A stretch of DNA of 64,000 nucleotides, from NCBI GenBank assembly GCA_016720545.1, contig JADKKK010000003.1, positions 248,001 to 312,000 of the forward strand. The letters run 5' to 3'. Position numbers and translations under genes: made by a program. The notes beneath the pieces are model-generated. The model ran no database searches. It saw only the letters and a program-made list of their open reading frames with translations, and was not told the origin of the DNA. Source of the stretch: Myxococcales bacterium (GTDB taxonomy: Bacteria > Myxococcota_A > Polyangia > Polyangiales > Polyangiaceae). This document shows positions 24,516-33,357 of the stretch, one piece after another (position 1 is the first letter of the stretch; the number at the start of each line of letters is the position of its first letter).

Positions 24516-27322
24516 GACGGCGAGCCCTCCACGCGCGCTGCGATCTTGGAGAGCGCCGTGGTGGCGGCCTGGCGGGTCTCCTCGGCCGTGCCCCACCGCG
24601 ACTGAAACACCTCGTTGAGCGCGGCGATCGCGCCGCGTGAGCGCGCGTACTCGCCTAGCACCTCGCACGCGATCGCGCGGGTCGACTCGCGCGACTCGGA
24701 CGCGAGCATGCCGCCCTTCCGAGCCAGGTCGAGCAGGAGCGGTTCGCCACGCTCGGGGCCGAGCAGGTAGAGCGCTCGCAGGACCTCTCGGCGCTCGTCG
24801 GCGCCGAGCTCGAAGAAGTTCTTCGCCTGGGTCATGCGCTGCACGGGCAGCCACGCGCCACGCAAGCCGTAGCGAATGATGGCGCGGAGCGACGCCATTC
24901 GCACGAGCGCCGACGGGTTCTCGAGCATGCGAGAGACCTCGTTCACCGCCTGGTCGGGCGAGCCCATCATCAGGATGCGCGCCTCGACGCGCACGTTGAC
25001 GTCGTCGGTCTGGGCGAGGCTGGAGAGCGCCTGCCGAGCGGCGGGGGTGCCCGTGCGCCCGAGCAGCGCCACGATGGCGGCGGCGAGGTCGCTGTCGGCG
25101 CCGAGCGCGACCTGCGCGACCTCGGCCTCGCGGCCCGTGAGGTGCCGCTCGAGGAAGCCGATGAGCAGGGCGCGCACGGGCGGCGGCGACGGCTCGCGGA
25201 GCGCGTTTTGTACGCCCGTGAACTCGTTCGCAGGGAGGAGCGCCATGATGGGGGCGAACGCCTCGACGCGCGCCGGATCTTCCCGGAGGGTGCGCACGAT
25301 GAGATCGAGGGTCTCTCCGCCAAAGAGCGCGCTCGTGAGGACGCTCACGAGCTTCCGGTGGCTCTCCGCGCTCGGCACCCGCGGCGCGAGGCGCTCGCAG
25401 ACGGCCGAGTAGAGCTGGACGAGGACGTCCACCCTGCCGGCGACCACGAGGTCCTGCCCCGACTTGCGGAGCGAGGCGAGGACGAGGGGCGCGTCGCGAT
25501 TGGCCGCGGCGTCGAGGAAGCCGTCGACGAGGGCGTCGACGAAGCGCTCGGCCCACTGATCGCGGCCGACCTCGAACTGGGCGAGCATGGCGCCCTTCAC
25601 CACGTCGTCGAGGCCGAGGACGCTGGCCACCTTCGGGGCCGTGAGCGCGGTCTTGTCCGTGGAGAGCGCCATCGTGCGCGTCTCGAGGCGGCTGATGTTC
25701 TCGCGGTTGGCCGACTCGGCCATGGCCTCGAGGCGATCGGACTCTTCGAAGAAGGCCTCGCGCGCGCCGGCGTCGCCTTCGGCGAAGGCCTCGGCGCACT
25801 CGTAGGTGATGCTCGGGAGCGCGCGCTCCCAGAACGCCGCCGCGAGGTCGTCCTCGGGGGGCAGGTCCCGCGCGGGGTCGAGCATGAAGAGCGTGAGCGT
25901 CTCCCTCAGCTCGTCGATGGAGATGCCCGGACCTAGCCGCATGCTGCGGATCCCGCACGCGAAGAGGTTGTAGGGGATGGAGTCGTAGGGGGCTTGGGGC
26001 TCCCACACGTTGTGGCCCAACGTGACGAACGAGTACGGGCGCACCGAGAACTGCAGGAGCTCGGGGTCGCGGCCGAGCGCCTCGCGGAAGGCGTCGTGGG
26101 CCGTGCGCAGCGAGCGATCGGTCGCGGGGTGCGCCCAACCGAACTGCCTCACGCTCGGGAGCACCCGGTCGAGGTGACGCAGGACGTCGCGGGCCCCTTG
26201 AACCCGCGGATCGTTCTCTGGCACCTCGGGGGCGGGGGGCGCAGCCTGGACGGGCGGCTTGGGGACCGCGCGCGCGCCCGACGCGGCGTCGGTGTGCGAC
26301 CCCGAGGGGAGCTGGGCGTTCGCCTTTGGCGAGGACCCGCTGCTCGAGACCTCCTGAGGTGACGGGGCGGCCGCTTGAGGCTGCGCGACCGGCGCGGGCG
26401 CCGGCGCGGGCGCTGCCCGTCGACCACCGTACGAGAGCGGCTCGCCGCCCGCGTTCTTGAGCGCCTCGAGCACGGCCGCCTGCATCTCGCGCGCATCGGC
26501 GAAGCGGTTGCGTCGGTCCCACTGGAGCGACTTGTCCGTGAGCGCGATGACGTCGATGGGCAGATTCGGCGCAAGACGGGCCACGGAGGGCACCGGCTTC
26601 GTGGCCGCCATCACGAGCGCCTCTTGCTCGGTGCGGCCGTTGTTGATGCGGTGCCCCGTCACGAGCGCGTGGAGCATGGCGCCCACGGAGAAGATGTCGG
26701 CGCGGCCGTCGAGCTGATCGACGAGCCCCATCGCCTGCTCCGGGGACATGTAGGCCGGCGTGCCGAGCGCGGTGCCGGTCGCGGTGCGTTCGCTCGTGGC
26801 GTCGCGCATCTGGGCGACGCCGAAGTCGAGCACCTTGATGTCACCGGTGTCGGTGATGAAGATGTTCGCGGGCTTGAGGTCGCGGTGGATGACGTTGATG
26901 GCGTGGCAGGCGACGAGACAGTCGAGCACGCGCTCGCAGATTTGAAGGACGCGTACGACGGGCATCGTGCGGCCCGACTTCTTCCACGCGTCGCGGACCG
27001 TCTCGCCCTCGAGGAGCTCCATCACGAGGAACGGCTCGCCGTTCTCGGTCTCGTCGTCGTCCTGGACCTGAACCGTCGCCGGATGCCCGACCTTGTTCGA
27101 GACGTACGCCTCGCGGAGAAAGCGCTCGACCACCGTGCGCTCTCGCGCGAAGTCGGCGTGGAGGATCTTCAACGCGGCGCGCGTGCTGTTGCGGTGGACG
27201 GCCGCGTACACGGCGGCCATTCCTCCGACTCCAAGGAGGGACTCGATGGTCCACTTGCCTTTGATGACCTGCCCAACCCTGGCTGCCGGGTTGGCCGCGT
27301 CGGTCTGGTTCTTCGCCGCCAC
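24512..27322 (-). CDS. Ser/Thr protein kinase with C-terminal HEAT-type repeats
   Basis: A 936-residue kinase. The domain spans about 23-290: Gly loop GVGGMA 31-36, HRDLKPAN 146-153, DFG 166-168, GTPAYMSPEQ. A Pro/Ala-rich linker (about 300-375) leads to a 550-residue helical region ending in HEAT-like repeats (for example REAEVAQVALGADSDLAAAI, ENPSALVRMASLRAIIRYG). No membrane segment is present, so it is cytoplasmic. It overlaps the downstream HD/DUF4388/TPR gene by four bases. The helical half may be a scaffold that selects substrates; that is inference. Confidence 0.88.
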   Translation of the reverse strand: MAAKNQTDAANPAARVGQVIKGKWTIESLLGVGGMAAVYAAVHRNSTRAALKILHADFARERTVVERFLREAYVSNKVGHPATVQVQDDDETENGEPFLVMELLEGETVRDAWKKSGRTMPVVRVLQICERVLDCLVACHAINVIHRDLKPANIFITDTGDIKVLDFGVAQMRDATSERTATGTALGTPAYMSPEQAMGLVDQLDGRADIFSVGAMLHALVTGHRINNGRTEQEALVMAATKPVPSVARLAPNLPIDVIALTDKSLQWDRRNRFADAREMQAAVLEALKNAGGEPLSYGGRRAAPAPAPAPVAQPQAAAPSPQEVSSSGSSPKANAQLPSGSHTDAASGARAVPKPPVQAAPPAPEVPENDPRVQGARDVLRHLDRVLPSVRQFGWAHPATDRSLRTAHDAFREALGRDPELLQFSVRPYSFVTLGHNVWEPQAPYDSIPYNLFACGIRSMRLGPGISIDELRETLTLFMLDPARDLPPEDDLAAAFWERALPSITYECAEAFAEGDAGAREAFFEESDRLEAMAESANRENISRLETRTMALSTDKTALTAPKVASVLGLDDVVKGAMLAQFEVGRDQWAERFVDALVDGFLDAAANRDAPLVLASLRKSGQDLVVAGRVDVLVQLYSAVCERLAPRVPSAESHRKLVSVLTSALFGGETLDLIVRTLREDPARVEAFAPIMALLPANEFTGVQNALREPSPPPVRALLIGFLERHLTGREAEVAQVALGADSDLAAAIVALLGRTGTPAARQALSSLAQTDDVNVRVEARILMMGSPDQAVNEVSRMLENPSALVRMASLRAIIRYGLRGAWLPVQRMTQAKNFFELGADERREVLRALYLLGPERGEPLLLDLARKGGMLASESRESTRAIACEVLGEYARSRGAIAALNEVFQSRWGTAEETRQAATTALSKIAARVEGSPS

Positions 27323-27522
27323 GTTCTATTCCACCGGAGGTCGGGCCACACTAGAAGACGGCGGGAGCGCCGGACTCAGGCGTCGACGAGCTACAGAATA
27401 GCGAGCCTCGCGCTACGTTCCCAGGAAGTTTTGGCATTTCGCTCGGTCGCCGCGCCGTCAGCCGCGGGCATCCTGGCATGCGACGTGCGAGCGCTCGCTC
27501 ACCACCCGAGAGGTAGGACACC

Positions 27523-27756
27523 ATGCCGACGATCGTGCTGAATATCGAGGGGATGACGTGCGGGGGCTGCGTGAAGGCGGTGCAAAATGTGCTGGGCCGG
27601 CTAGAAGGTGCCGAGGTCGTCGAAGTGAGCGTCGGCCGCGCAGTACTGCGTTTCGGTTCAGCGTGGGGAGGTGATTCGAGCCCGGCGGTCGCGGCGATCG
27701 CCAAGGCAGGCTTCACCGCGCGCGTCGCGGAACCTGCGGGGGACGCTACGCGCTGA
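27523..27756 (+). CDS. CopZ-like heavy-metal-associated (HMA) metallochaperone
   Basis: A 77-residue single HMA domain with the metal site GMTCGGC at residues 10-16 (two cysteines, CxxC), followed by VKAVQNVLGRLEGAEVVEVS and AIAKAGFTARV as in copper chaperones. It should bind Cu(I) or another soft metal and pass it to a partner. A GGTAGGA ribosome site lies six bases before the ATG. It converges with, and its 3' end overlaps by 11 bases, the degenerate P-type ATPase gene. Copper is the usual ligand for this family but is not proven here. Confidence 0.9.
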   Translation: MPTIVLNIEGMTCGGCVKAVQNVLGRLEGAEVVEVSVGRAVLRFGSAWGGDSSPAVAAIAKAGFTARVAEPAGDATR

Positions 27757-30211
27757 GGCGACGCACCGCGAGCAGGCCGAGCACGGCCGCGGCGAGGCCC
27801 GCGAGCGGCGCGAGCGGCGTGGGGATAACGCCGAACGCGAGCCCGAGCACGGCCACGACCGTGGGCGCTACGCCGAACACGAGGCCACGCCGCACTCGCT
27901 CGCGCAGGCTCCGGGCGAGGCTCAGGGCGAGCGCCGCGGCGCGCACGTCGTCGGTGGCGAGGAGCACGGCGAAGTCACCGGGGAGGCCGATCGAGCCGAG
28001 CGCGATCGACACGTCGGCCGCGGCAAGCGCGGCGTCGTCGGCCACCGCGCGCCCCACCACCGCCACGACGTGGCCTCCCTCGGCGAGGGCTCGCACCTCG
28101 GCGGCGCGGTCCTGCGGGAGCACCTCGGGCCTCACGTGGTCGATGTCGAGCGCCCGCGCGAGGGTATCGCAGGCCTCGCGCGTCTCGCCGCTCACGAGCA
28201 CGGGCTCGACGCGAGCCTCGAGCAATCGCTGGATCGCGGCGCGCGCCCCGGGTCGCAGCGCGTCTTGGAGGGCGACGAGACCGGCGAGCTTGCCCGAGAG
28301 CGCGACGAGCACGACGCTCGCCCCCTGGGCCTCGAGCTCGCGGACGCGCTCCTCCGAGGCGGCGACGCTCACGCGCTCCTTCAACAGGTGGGCGCGGCTC
28401 CCGACGATGAGCGGCTCGCCGTTGGCGAGGAGCGCCGTCACGCCGAGGCCCTCGTGTGTGAGGACGCTGCGAAGCGACTCGGCCACCACGCCCTCGCCCG
28501 CCGCGGCCCCTAGGAGCGCCTTGCCGGCGGGCGTGCCACGCGAGCCCTCGGCGCCCGCGGCGAGCGCCAAGATGCGCTTTCGATCGTAGACGCGCGCGCC
28601 GAGCGGATCGATCGCGATGACCTCGGGCTCGCCCATGAGGACGGTGCCGCGGGAGCACAGGACGGCCACGTCGCTCATGCCCGCGAGCTCCAGCGCGCGG
28701 GCGTCGCGGAAGGCGATGCCCGCGGTCAGGGCGTCCTGCTGGGTCGCCGCCGTGGCGAGCGTGAGCGTGGCGACCACTCCGACCACCGAGAGGGATGTCC
28801 CCGCCGCGAAGGCGGCCGACAGTACGCCGAGCCAGGGCGCGTTGCTCGCGAACTCGGCCGCGCCGACGAGCGCGCACACGATGGGCAGCGCGCGGGGTGT
28901 CCACACACGCACGAGGCCGAAGAGGCCGGCGGTCTCGCGCCCCGCGAACCGTCGCGTCGCGAGGCGCTCTCGCCCCACGGCGCTGGCCTCCACGACGAGC
29001 TCGCCCTCGAGCACGGTGAGGCCCGCCAGGACCGCGTCGCCGGCGGCCTTGGTGGCCTCAGTGCCCGCGAACGCCCATGGGATCACCGTGGCCCGGCCGC
29101 GAACCACGACCCCGTCCACGCGCAGAACCTCGCCAGCCGCGACGGCCACGCGATCGCCGAGGCGGAGGTCGGAGGAAGGGAGCGTCACCGTGGTCGATCC
29201 GACGACCCGCCGCGCACCTCCGCCCAAGTGGGCGGCGAGTTCCTCTGTATATCCAAGCACTTCCGCTTCTGCCCTGAGCGCCGCGAGCTGCGACAACACG
29301 AGCGCCGCGACCGCGAGCCCGGCCGCGGAGACCACGCCTCCCGCCTGGTCGACGCGGAGCGCGGCCGCCACGACCGCGACCGCGACCAGGCCGAGCGTGG
29401 GCGCGCCCGCGATCCATGGCGAGGGCTCGCCAAGGACCCGCGGCTTTCGCACGAACCACGGCACCAGCAGCGCCGCGCCGAGCAGCACGAGGCCCGCGCG
29501 GAGCCGCGGCTCGGGGACGCCCGCCAGGGCCAAGGCGAACGCCCCCGCGCCCGCCACCACCGCGGCGAGAGGTAGCCAGAGTCGCGCGAAGGGCGCGCGG
29601 GTCACCTGCCCGGACGCGGGCGACGGTTCGTCGAGCGACCGCTGGGTGTGCGGCGCCGGCAGCGACGCGGGCTCCTCCTCCGCCCACCGGGCGTAGTCTA
29701 CGGAGGGCGCGAGGTACGGCTCGTCGACGGCGCTCTGCGACGCGGGCGCCGGCGGCGGCGCGGAGGGCGCGAGCTCCTCGAGCGGCGGCGTGGAGGCCCA
29801 CGAGCGGAGGGTGGGGTGGGAGGGCGGGTCGGTGTCGCGCCGGGCCCCGTCGTCGGCGGGGTCATCGACATCGATCGAGACCTCGGGCGCTGCCGGCGTG
29901 CGCGGGCGTGTGCGCGGCCCCGACTCGACGGCCTGGTCGCGCGGCGACGGCGCCACGCCCGGCGGCCTCGCCGACGGCGCCACGCCCGGCGGCCTCGCCG
30001 AGCGAGTGAGCGACGCCACCCGCGGGGGCTCCGCGGTGAGGTCGAACGACCGCTCCGCCGACGGCGAGCTCTCGACGTACGCAGCCTTGCAGCTCGCGTC
30101 GCAGAAGTAGCGGAAGCGCCCGTCGAGGATCGCCACGTGCCCCGCGCGCAGCGGATCGGTCGGCCTCCCACAGCCGAGGCACTGCACGGGGTCTTGTGCG
30201 GCTTGACTCAT
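27746..30211 (-). CDS. P1B-ATPase-like membrane protein with all catalytic motifs lost, and an N-terminal TRASH/YHS-like metal site
   Basis: An 821-residue homologue of metal-transporting P-type ATPases. Cys11, Cys14, Cys37 and Cys41 form a TRASH/YHS-like site; a disordered Pro-rich stretch (50-205) follows, then at least six membrane helices. The overall order is conserved, but each signature is changed: the actuator TGES is AGTEA (382-386); the CPC helix is SVVGVVATLTLATA; the phosphorylated DKTGT is CSRGT (519-523, Cys for Asp); the SEHPL region reads GSRGTPAGKAL; the hinge TGD is SGE; and GDGxNDAPAL is GRAVADDAAL (720-729). It cannot run the normal phosphorylation cycle, so I infer a sensor, scaffold or metal-binding pseudo-pump. 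It overlaps the CopZ-like gene tail to tail. Confidence 0.8.
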   Translation of the reverse strand: MSQAAQDPVQCLGCGRPTDPLRAGHVAILDGRFRYFCDASCKAAYVESSPSAERSFDLTAEPPRVASLTRSARPPGVAPSARPPGVAPSPRDQAVESGPRTRPRTPAAPEVSIDVDDPADDGARRDTDPPSHPTLRSWASTPPLEELAPSAPPPAPASQSAVDEPYLAPSVDYARWAEEEPASLPAPHTQRSLDEPSPASGQVTRAPFARLWLPLAAVVAGAGAFALALAGVPEPRLRAGLVLLGAALLVPWFVRKPRVLGEPSPWIAGAPTLGLVAVAVVAAALRVDQAGGVVSAAGLAVAALVLSQLAALRAEAEVLGYTEELAAHLGGGARRVVGSTTVTLPSSDLRLGDRVAVAAGEVLRVDGVVVRGRATVIPWAFAGTEATKAAGDAVLAGLTVLEGELVVEASAVGRERLATRRFAGRETAGLFGLVRVWTPRALPIVCALVGAAEFASNAPWLGVLSAAFAAGTSLSVVGVVATLTLATAATQQDALTAGIAFRDARALELAGMSDVAVLCSRGTVLMGEPEVIAIDPLGARVYDRKRILALAAGAEGSRGTPAGKALLGAAAGEGVVAESLRSVLTHEGLGVTALLANGEPLIVGSRAHLLKERVSVAASEERVRELEAQGASVVLVALSGKLAGLVALQDALRPGARAAIQRLLEARVEPVLVSGETREACDTLARALDIDHVRPEVLPQDRAAEVRALAEGGHVVAVVGRAVADDAALAAADVSIALGSIGLPGDFAVLLATDDVRAAALALSLARSLRERVRRGLVFGVAPTVVAVLGLAFGVIPTPLAPLAGLAAAVLGLLAVRRLSA
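29945..29998 (-). repeat. 27-bp direct duplication inside the pseudo-ATPase linker
   Basis: A 27-base unit starting CGACGGCGCC on the plus strand occurs twice in tandem (29945-29971 and 29972-29998). It encodes SARPPGVAP twice in the disordered linker. The duplication is exact and in frame. Confidence 0.85.
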
Positions 30212-30269
30212 GGGTCTGCGAGTCGCCTTGTGCCGCGCCCTCGCGCGGAACGCAAGCGACGCTGGCCGA

Positions 30270-31484
30270 TCACCCGCCGCGCTCGCTCGCCATGGCTCGG
30301 AGCGTGGCCTTCAGCAGGCCGACGGCGTCGGTCAGCTGGGCCTCTGTCACCACGAGAGGCGGCACGAAGCGTATGACGCGTGCGCCCGCGCCCGTGAGCA
30401 GCAGCCCAGCGACAGCGGCACGAGCCACGACGTCGCGTGCGACCCACCCTGGCGCCAGCACCAGGCCTCGCAGGAGCCCCACGCCGCGCTCCGCCTCGCA
30501 CACGCTCGGGAGCTCGGCGACGAGACCGCGCAGCCCCGCCGCGAGGTGCTCACCCTTGGCGCGGGCACCCTCCACGAGCCCCTCCGTCGCGACGGCCGAA
30601 AGCACGGCGCGCGCCGCGGCGCAGCCAAGCGGGTTGCCCGCATAGGTGGAGCCGTGCGTGCCCGGGGGCAGCGCCTCGGCGAGGGCCTCCCGCGTGAGGA
30701 TCGCGCCTATCGGGAAGCCCCCGCCGAGCCCCTTCGCGAGCGCCACGGCGTCCGGCGCGACGCCGGCCCGCTGGAAGCCGAACCACGCGCCCGTGCGACC
30801 CACCCCCGTCTGCACCTCGTCGAACAGCAGCAGCGCGCCGCGCGCGTCGCAGGCCGCGCGGAGGCCCGCGAGGAAGCCCTCCGGCGCAGGCAGCACCCCG
30901 CCCTCGCCTTGAATGGGCTCGACCACGACCGCGGCGAACTCGTCGGTCAGGGCCGCGCGCACCGCTTCGAGGTCGCCGTAGGGCACGTGCGTGACACCGG
31001 CGACCTCTCCGAAGCCTTCCCGATACTTGGGCGTCCCCGTGAGGCTGAGGGCGCCCATGGTGCGACCGTGAAACGCGTTGTCGAACGCGAGAAAACGCGT
31101 GCGCGAGAGCTGGCCTCTGCCGAAGAAATGATGGCGCGCGAGCTTGAACAGCGCCTCGAGCGCCTCCGCGCCCGAGTTGCAGAACATGGCCCGATCGAAG
31201 CCCGACAGACGGCAGAGCTCGTCGGCCAGCAGCACGTTCTCTTCGTTGTAGAACCAGTTCGACACGTGCCCGAGCTTCGCGACCTGCGCCGATACGGCGG
31301 CCACATACGCGGGGTGGGCGTGCCCGAGCGTGCACACAGCGACCCCGGCCGCCATGTCCAGGTAGCGCGCGCCCTCCACGTCCCACACCTCGCAGCCCTT
31401 GCCGCGCGAGAGCACGAACGGCGCGGGCCGATAGTTCGGGTAGAGGCGCTGGCTGGCGAGGGCGAGGAGCTCGGCGTTGTTCAT
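30270..31484 (-). CDS. argD: Acetylornithine/succinyldiaminopimelate-type aminotransferase
   Basis: A 404-residue class-III PLP aminotransferase, most like ArgD of arginine synthesis. Visible are FCNSGAEALEALFKLAR (PLP phosphate contact), FHGRTMGALSLTG, VVEPIQGEGGV, LLLFDEVQTGVGRTG (Asp to the pyridine nitrogen) and ALAKGLGGGFPIGA with the Schiff-base Lys, then GTHGSTYAGNPLGCAAA. Length is normal. No other arginine genes are near; the gene sits between the pseudo-ATPase and an amylase, 59 bases from the former. Other class-III enzymes (for example ornithine or GABA aminotransferase) are the main alternative. Confidence 0.88.
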   Translation of the reverse strand: MNNAELLALASQRLYPNYRPAPFVLSRGKGCEVWDVEGARYLDMAAGVAVCTLGHAHPAYVAAVSAQVAKLGHVSNWFYNEENVLLADELCRLSGFDRAMFCNSGAEALEALFKLARHHFFGRGQLSRTRFLAFDNAFHGRTMGALSLTGTPKYREGFGEVAGVTHVPYGDLEAVRAALTDEFAAVVVEPIQGEGGVLPAPEGFLAGLRAACDARGALLLFDEVQTGVGRTGAWFGFQRAGVAPDAVALAKGLGGGFPIGAILTREALAEALPPGTHGSTYAGNPLGCAAARAVLSAVATEGLVEGARAKGEHLAAGLRGLVAELPSVCEAERGVGLLRGLVLAPGWVARDVVARAAVAGLLLTGAGARVIRFVPPLVVTEAQLTDAVGLLKATLRAMASERGG

Positions 31485-31545
31485 GGCGGTGACGCGCAGC
31501 TTAGCAGCCCCGAGTAGCGAGGCGATCTCCCTCCCCCCTCGAGGG

Positions 31546-33244
31546 TCAGCGGAGACGCGCCACGACCGAGCCCGTCGCGGGCAGCTCGAGGGTGATCTTC
31601 GCCCCCTCGCGGCGCGCGATCCCCGCGCCGAGCGCCCGCTCGGTGAGCGTGCCCTCCACCTCGGCCACGCCGGACTGAGCCGCCTCGGTGAGGTTCTCGG
31701 CGACCAGCCACGCCTCCGAGGCGTCGGAGCGCACGAAGGCGAACACGCTCGGGTTCCCCACGTCGACGAGCTTCATGTCGCCCGCGCCGAACACCCGCCG
31801 GCCGCGCCGCAGCGCGAGGAGCTGCTTGTAATGTACATACATCGACCCGGGCTCGGCTCGCTCGGCCTCGACGTTCGTCACGTCGGCGTCGGGGGCGAGG
31901 GCGAGCCAGGGCTTCCCCGTGGAGAAGCCGTGGTTCTGCCCGCCGCGCGTCCAGGGCATGGGGGTGCGCGCCGAGTCGCGATTGTCGACCACCTTCTCGG
32001 CGCCGGGGCGGAGGCCGAGCTCCTCGCCGTAATAGATGTAGGGAGTGCCCCGCGCGAGCAGCTGGATCTCCACCGCGCGCCGGTGCCGCCACTCCTTCCC
32101 CTGCGCCACCGCGTACGCGCGCCCGACGTCGTGCGAGCCGATGACGAGGGCGCTTTGGGCACCGGCCGGGAACGTGGCGGCCGACTCGAACGCGCGGTCG
32201 ATCTGGGCGCGGCTCTCCGACTGGAAGGCGAGCGGCCACAGGTATCCATAGTCGAACAGGAAGGCCATCTGGAACATGTCGGAGCCAGAGCCGAAGTAGG
32301 CCTTCGGGCTCTCGAACAGCACCGACTCGGCGACCATCGCGCGGTCCGGGAACGTGTCGAGCACGCCGCGGAGCTTCCGTAGGTACTCGCCGGTCTTGGG
32401 CTGGAGCGCGCCGCAATCCTTCGCGACGGGCGACTCGTAGAGCAATCCGATCACGTCGCAGCGGAAGCCATCGACGCCCTTCTCGAGCCACCTCCGCGCG
32501 ACGCCGAGGGTGTCGGAGACCACGGCCGGATCGTCGAAGTTGAGGTCGGGCTGACCCAGGGTAAAACCTATGAAAATAATACTGATTTCGGGTCGGATCG
32601 AGCGTCCACGGCGTGGTCCCGAACTGCGCGTTGAAGGGGCCACACGCGTTCGTCGGCGAGGAGGCCGTGTCCGACCACACGTACGTGTTCGCGCGGGGGC
32701 CGGTCTTGTCCTTGCGCGACTCTTGGAACCAGGGGTGCGCCTCCGAGGTGTGGTTGAACACGAGGTCGAGGAACACGCGCATCTTGCGGTTGTGGGCTTC
32801 GTCCAGCAGCTCCTTCAGGTCGGCGTCGGTGCCGTACTCCGGCGCGATCGCGTCGTAGTCGGCGACGTCGTAGCCCGAGTCCTTGAAGGGGCTCTTGAAG
32901 ATCGGCATGAGCCACAGAGCATCGACCCCGAGGCGCTGCAGATCGTCGAGCCGCGAGGTGAGGCCCTTCAGGTCGCCGATGCCGTCGCCGTTCGAGTCCT
33001 GGAACGAGCGGACCATCACCTCGTAGAACACCGCGTGGCGGTACCAGTCGGGCCCCGTGAGGAGCGCCGCGGCCCTGGCCTGCTGCTCCGCGGTGGGCTC
33101 GGTGGGCGCCGCGGGCGCGGGCGCGGGCGCGGGGGCAGGCGTCGTGGCCGCGCTGCATGCGGCCGCGAGGAGCCCGAGGGCCGCCGCGAGGCGCGCGAGC
33201 GCGGTCAGGGGTCGCGTGGTTCGGCGAGGTACGGGCGCGCTCAT
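31546..33244 (-). pseudogene. GH13 alpha-amylase-family lipoprotein, split by one extra base in a homopolymer
   Basis: The N-terminal part (from ATG 33244) has a lipobox ending AAAC (Cys30), then FYEVMVRSFQDSNGDGIGDL, VDALWLMPIF and DLVFNHTS, the GH13 region I. The rest is in the next frame: GVDGFRCDVIGLL (region II, nucleophile Asp), AESVLFES (region III, acid Glu) and IGSHDVGRA (region IV, normally NHD). Frames join at A4 on the plus strand (32563-32566): three bases instead of four give HRFTLGQPDLNF. Total is 1699 bases (3n+1), so the repaired protein has 565 residues. It would hydrolyse or transglycosylate alpha-1,4-glucans or trehalose-type sugars at the cell surface. Confidence 0.82.
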
Positions 33245-33357
33245 GAGCCCATGGGAGGGGAGAACTCGGCGGACGGCAAGCGGCCCGATCCTGCGGCGCC
33301 TCGCGGCCATGGCTGAGCGGACCGAACCGCGGGCAAGGCGCGATGCGAGCGCCGCTG

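Noticed and set aside
20979..24605. A 1208-codon plus-strand frame opposite the HD/DUF4388/TPR gene.
   Set aside because: Composition is Arg/Glu/Leu/Val shadow type and the minus-strand gene has clear domains and an ATGA overlap with the kinase.
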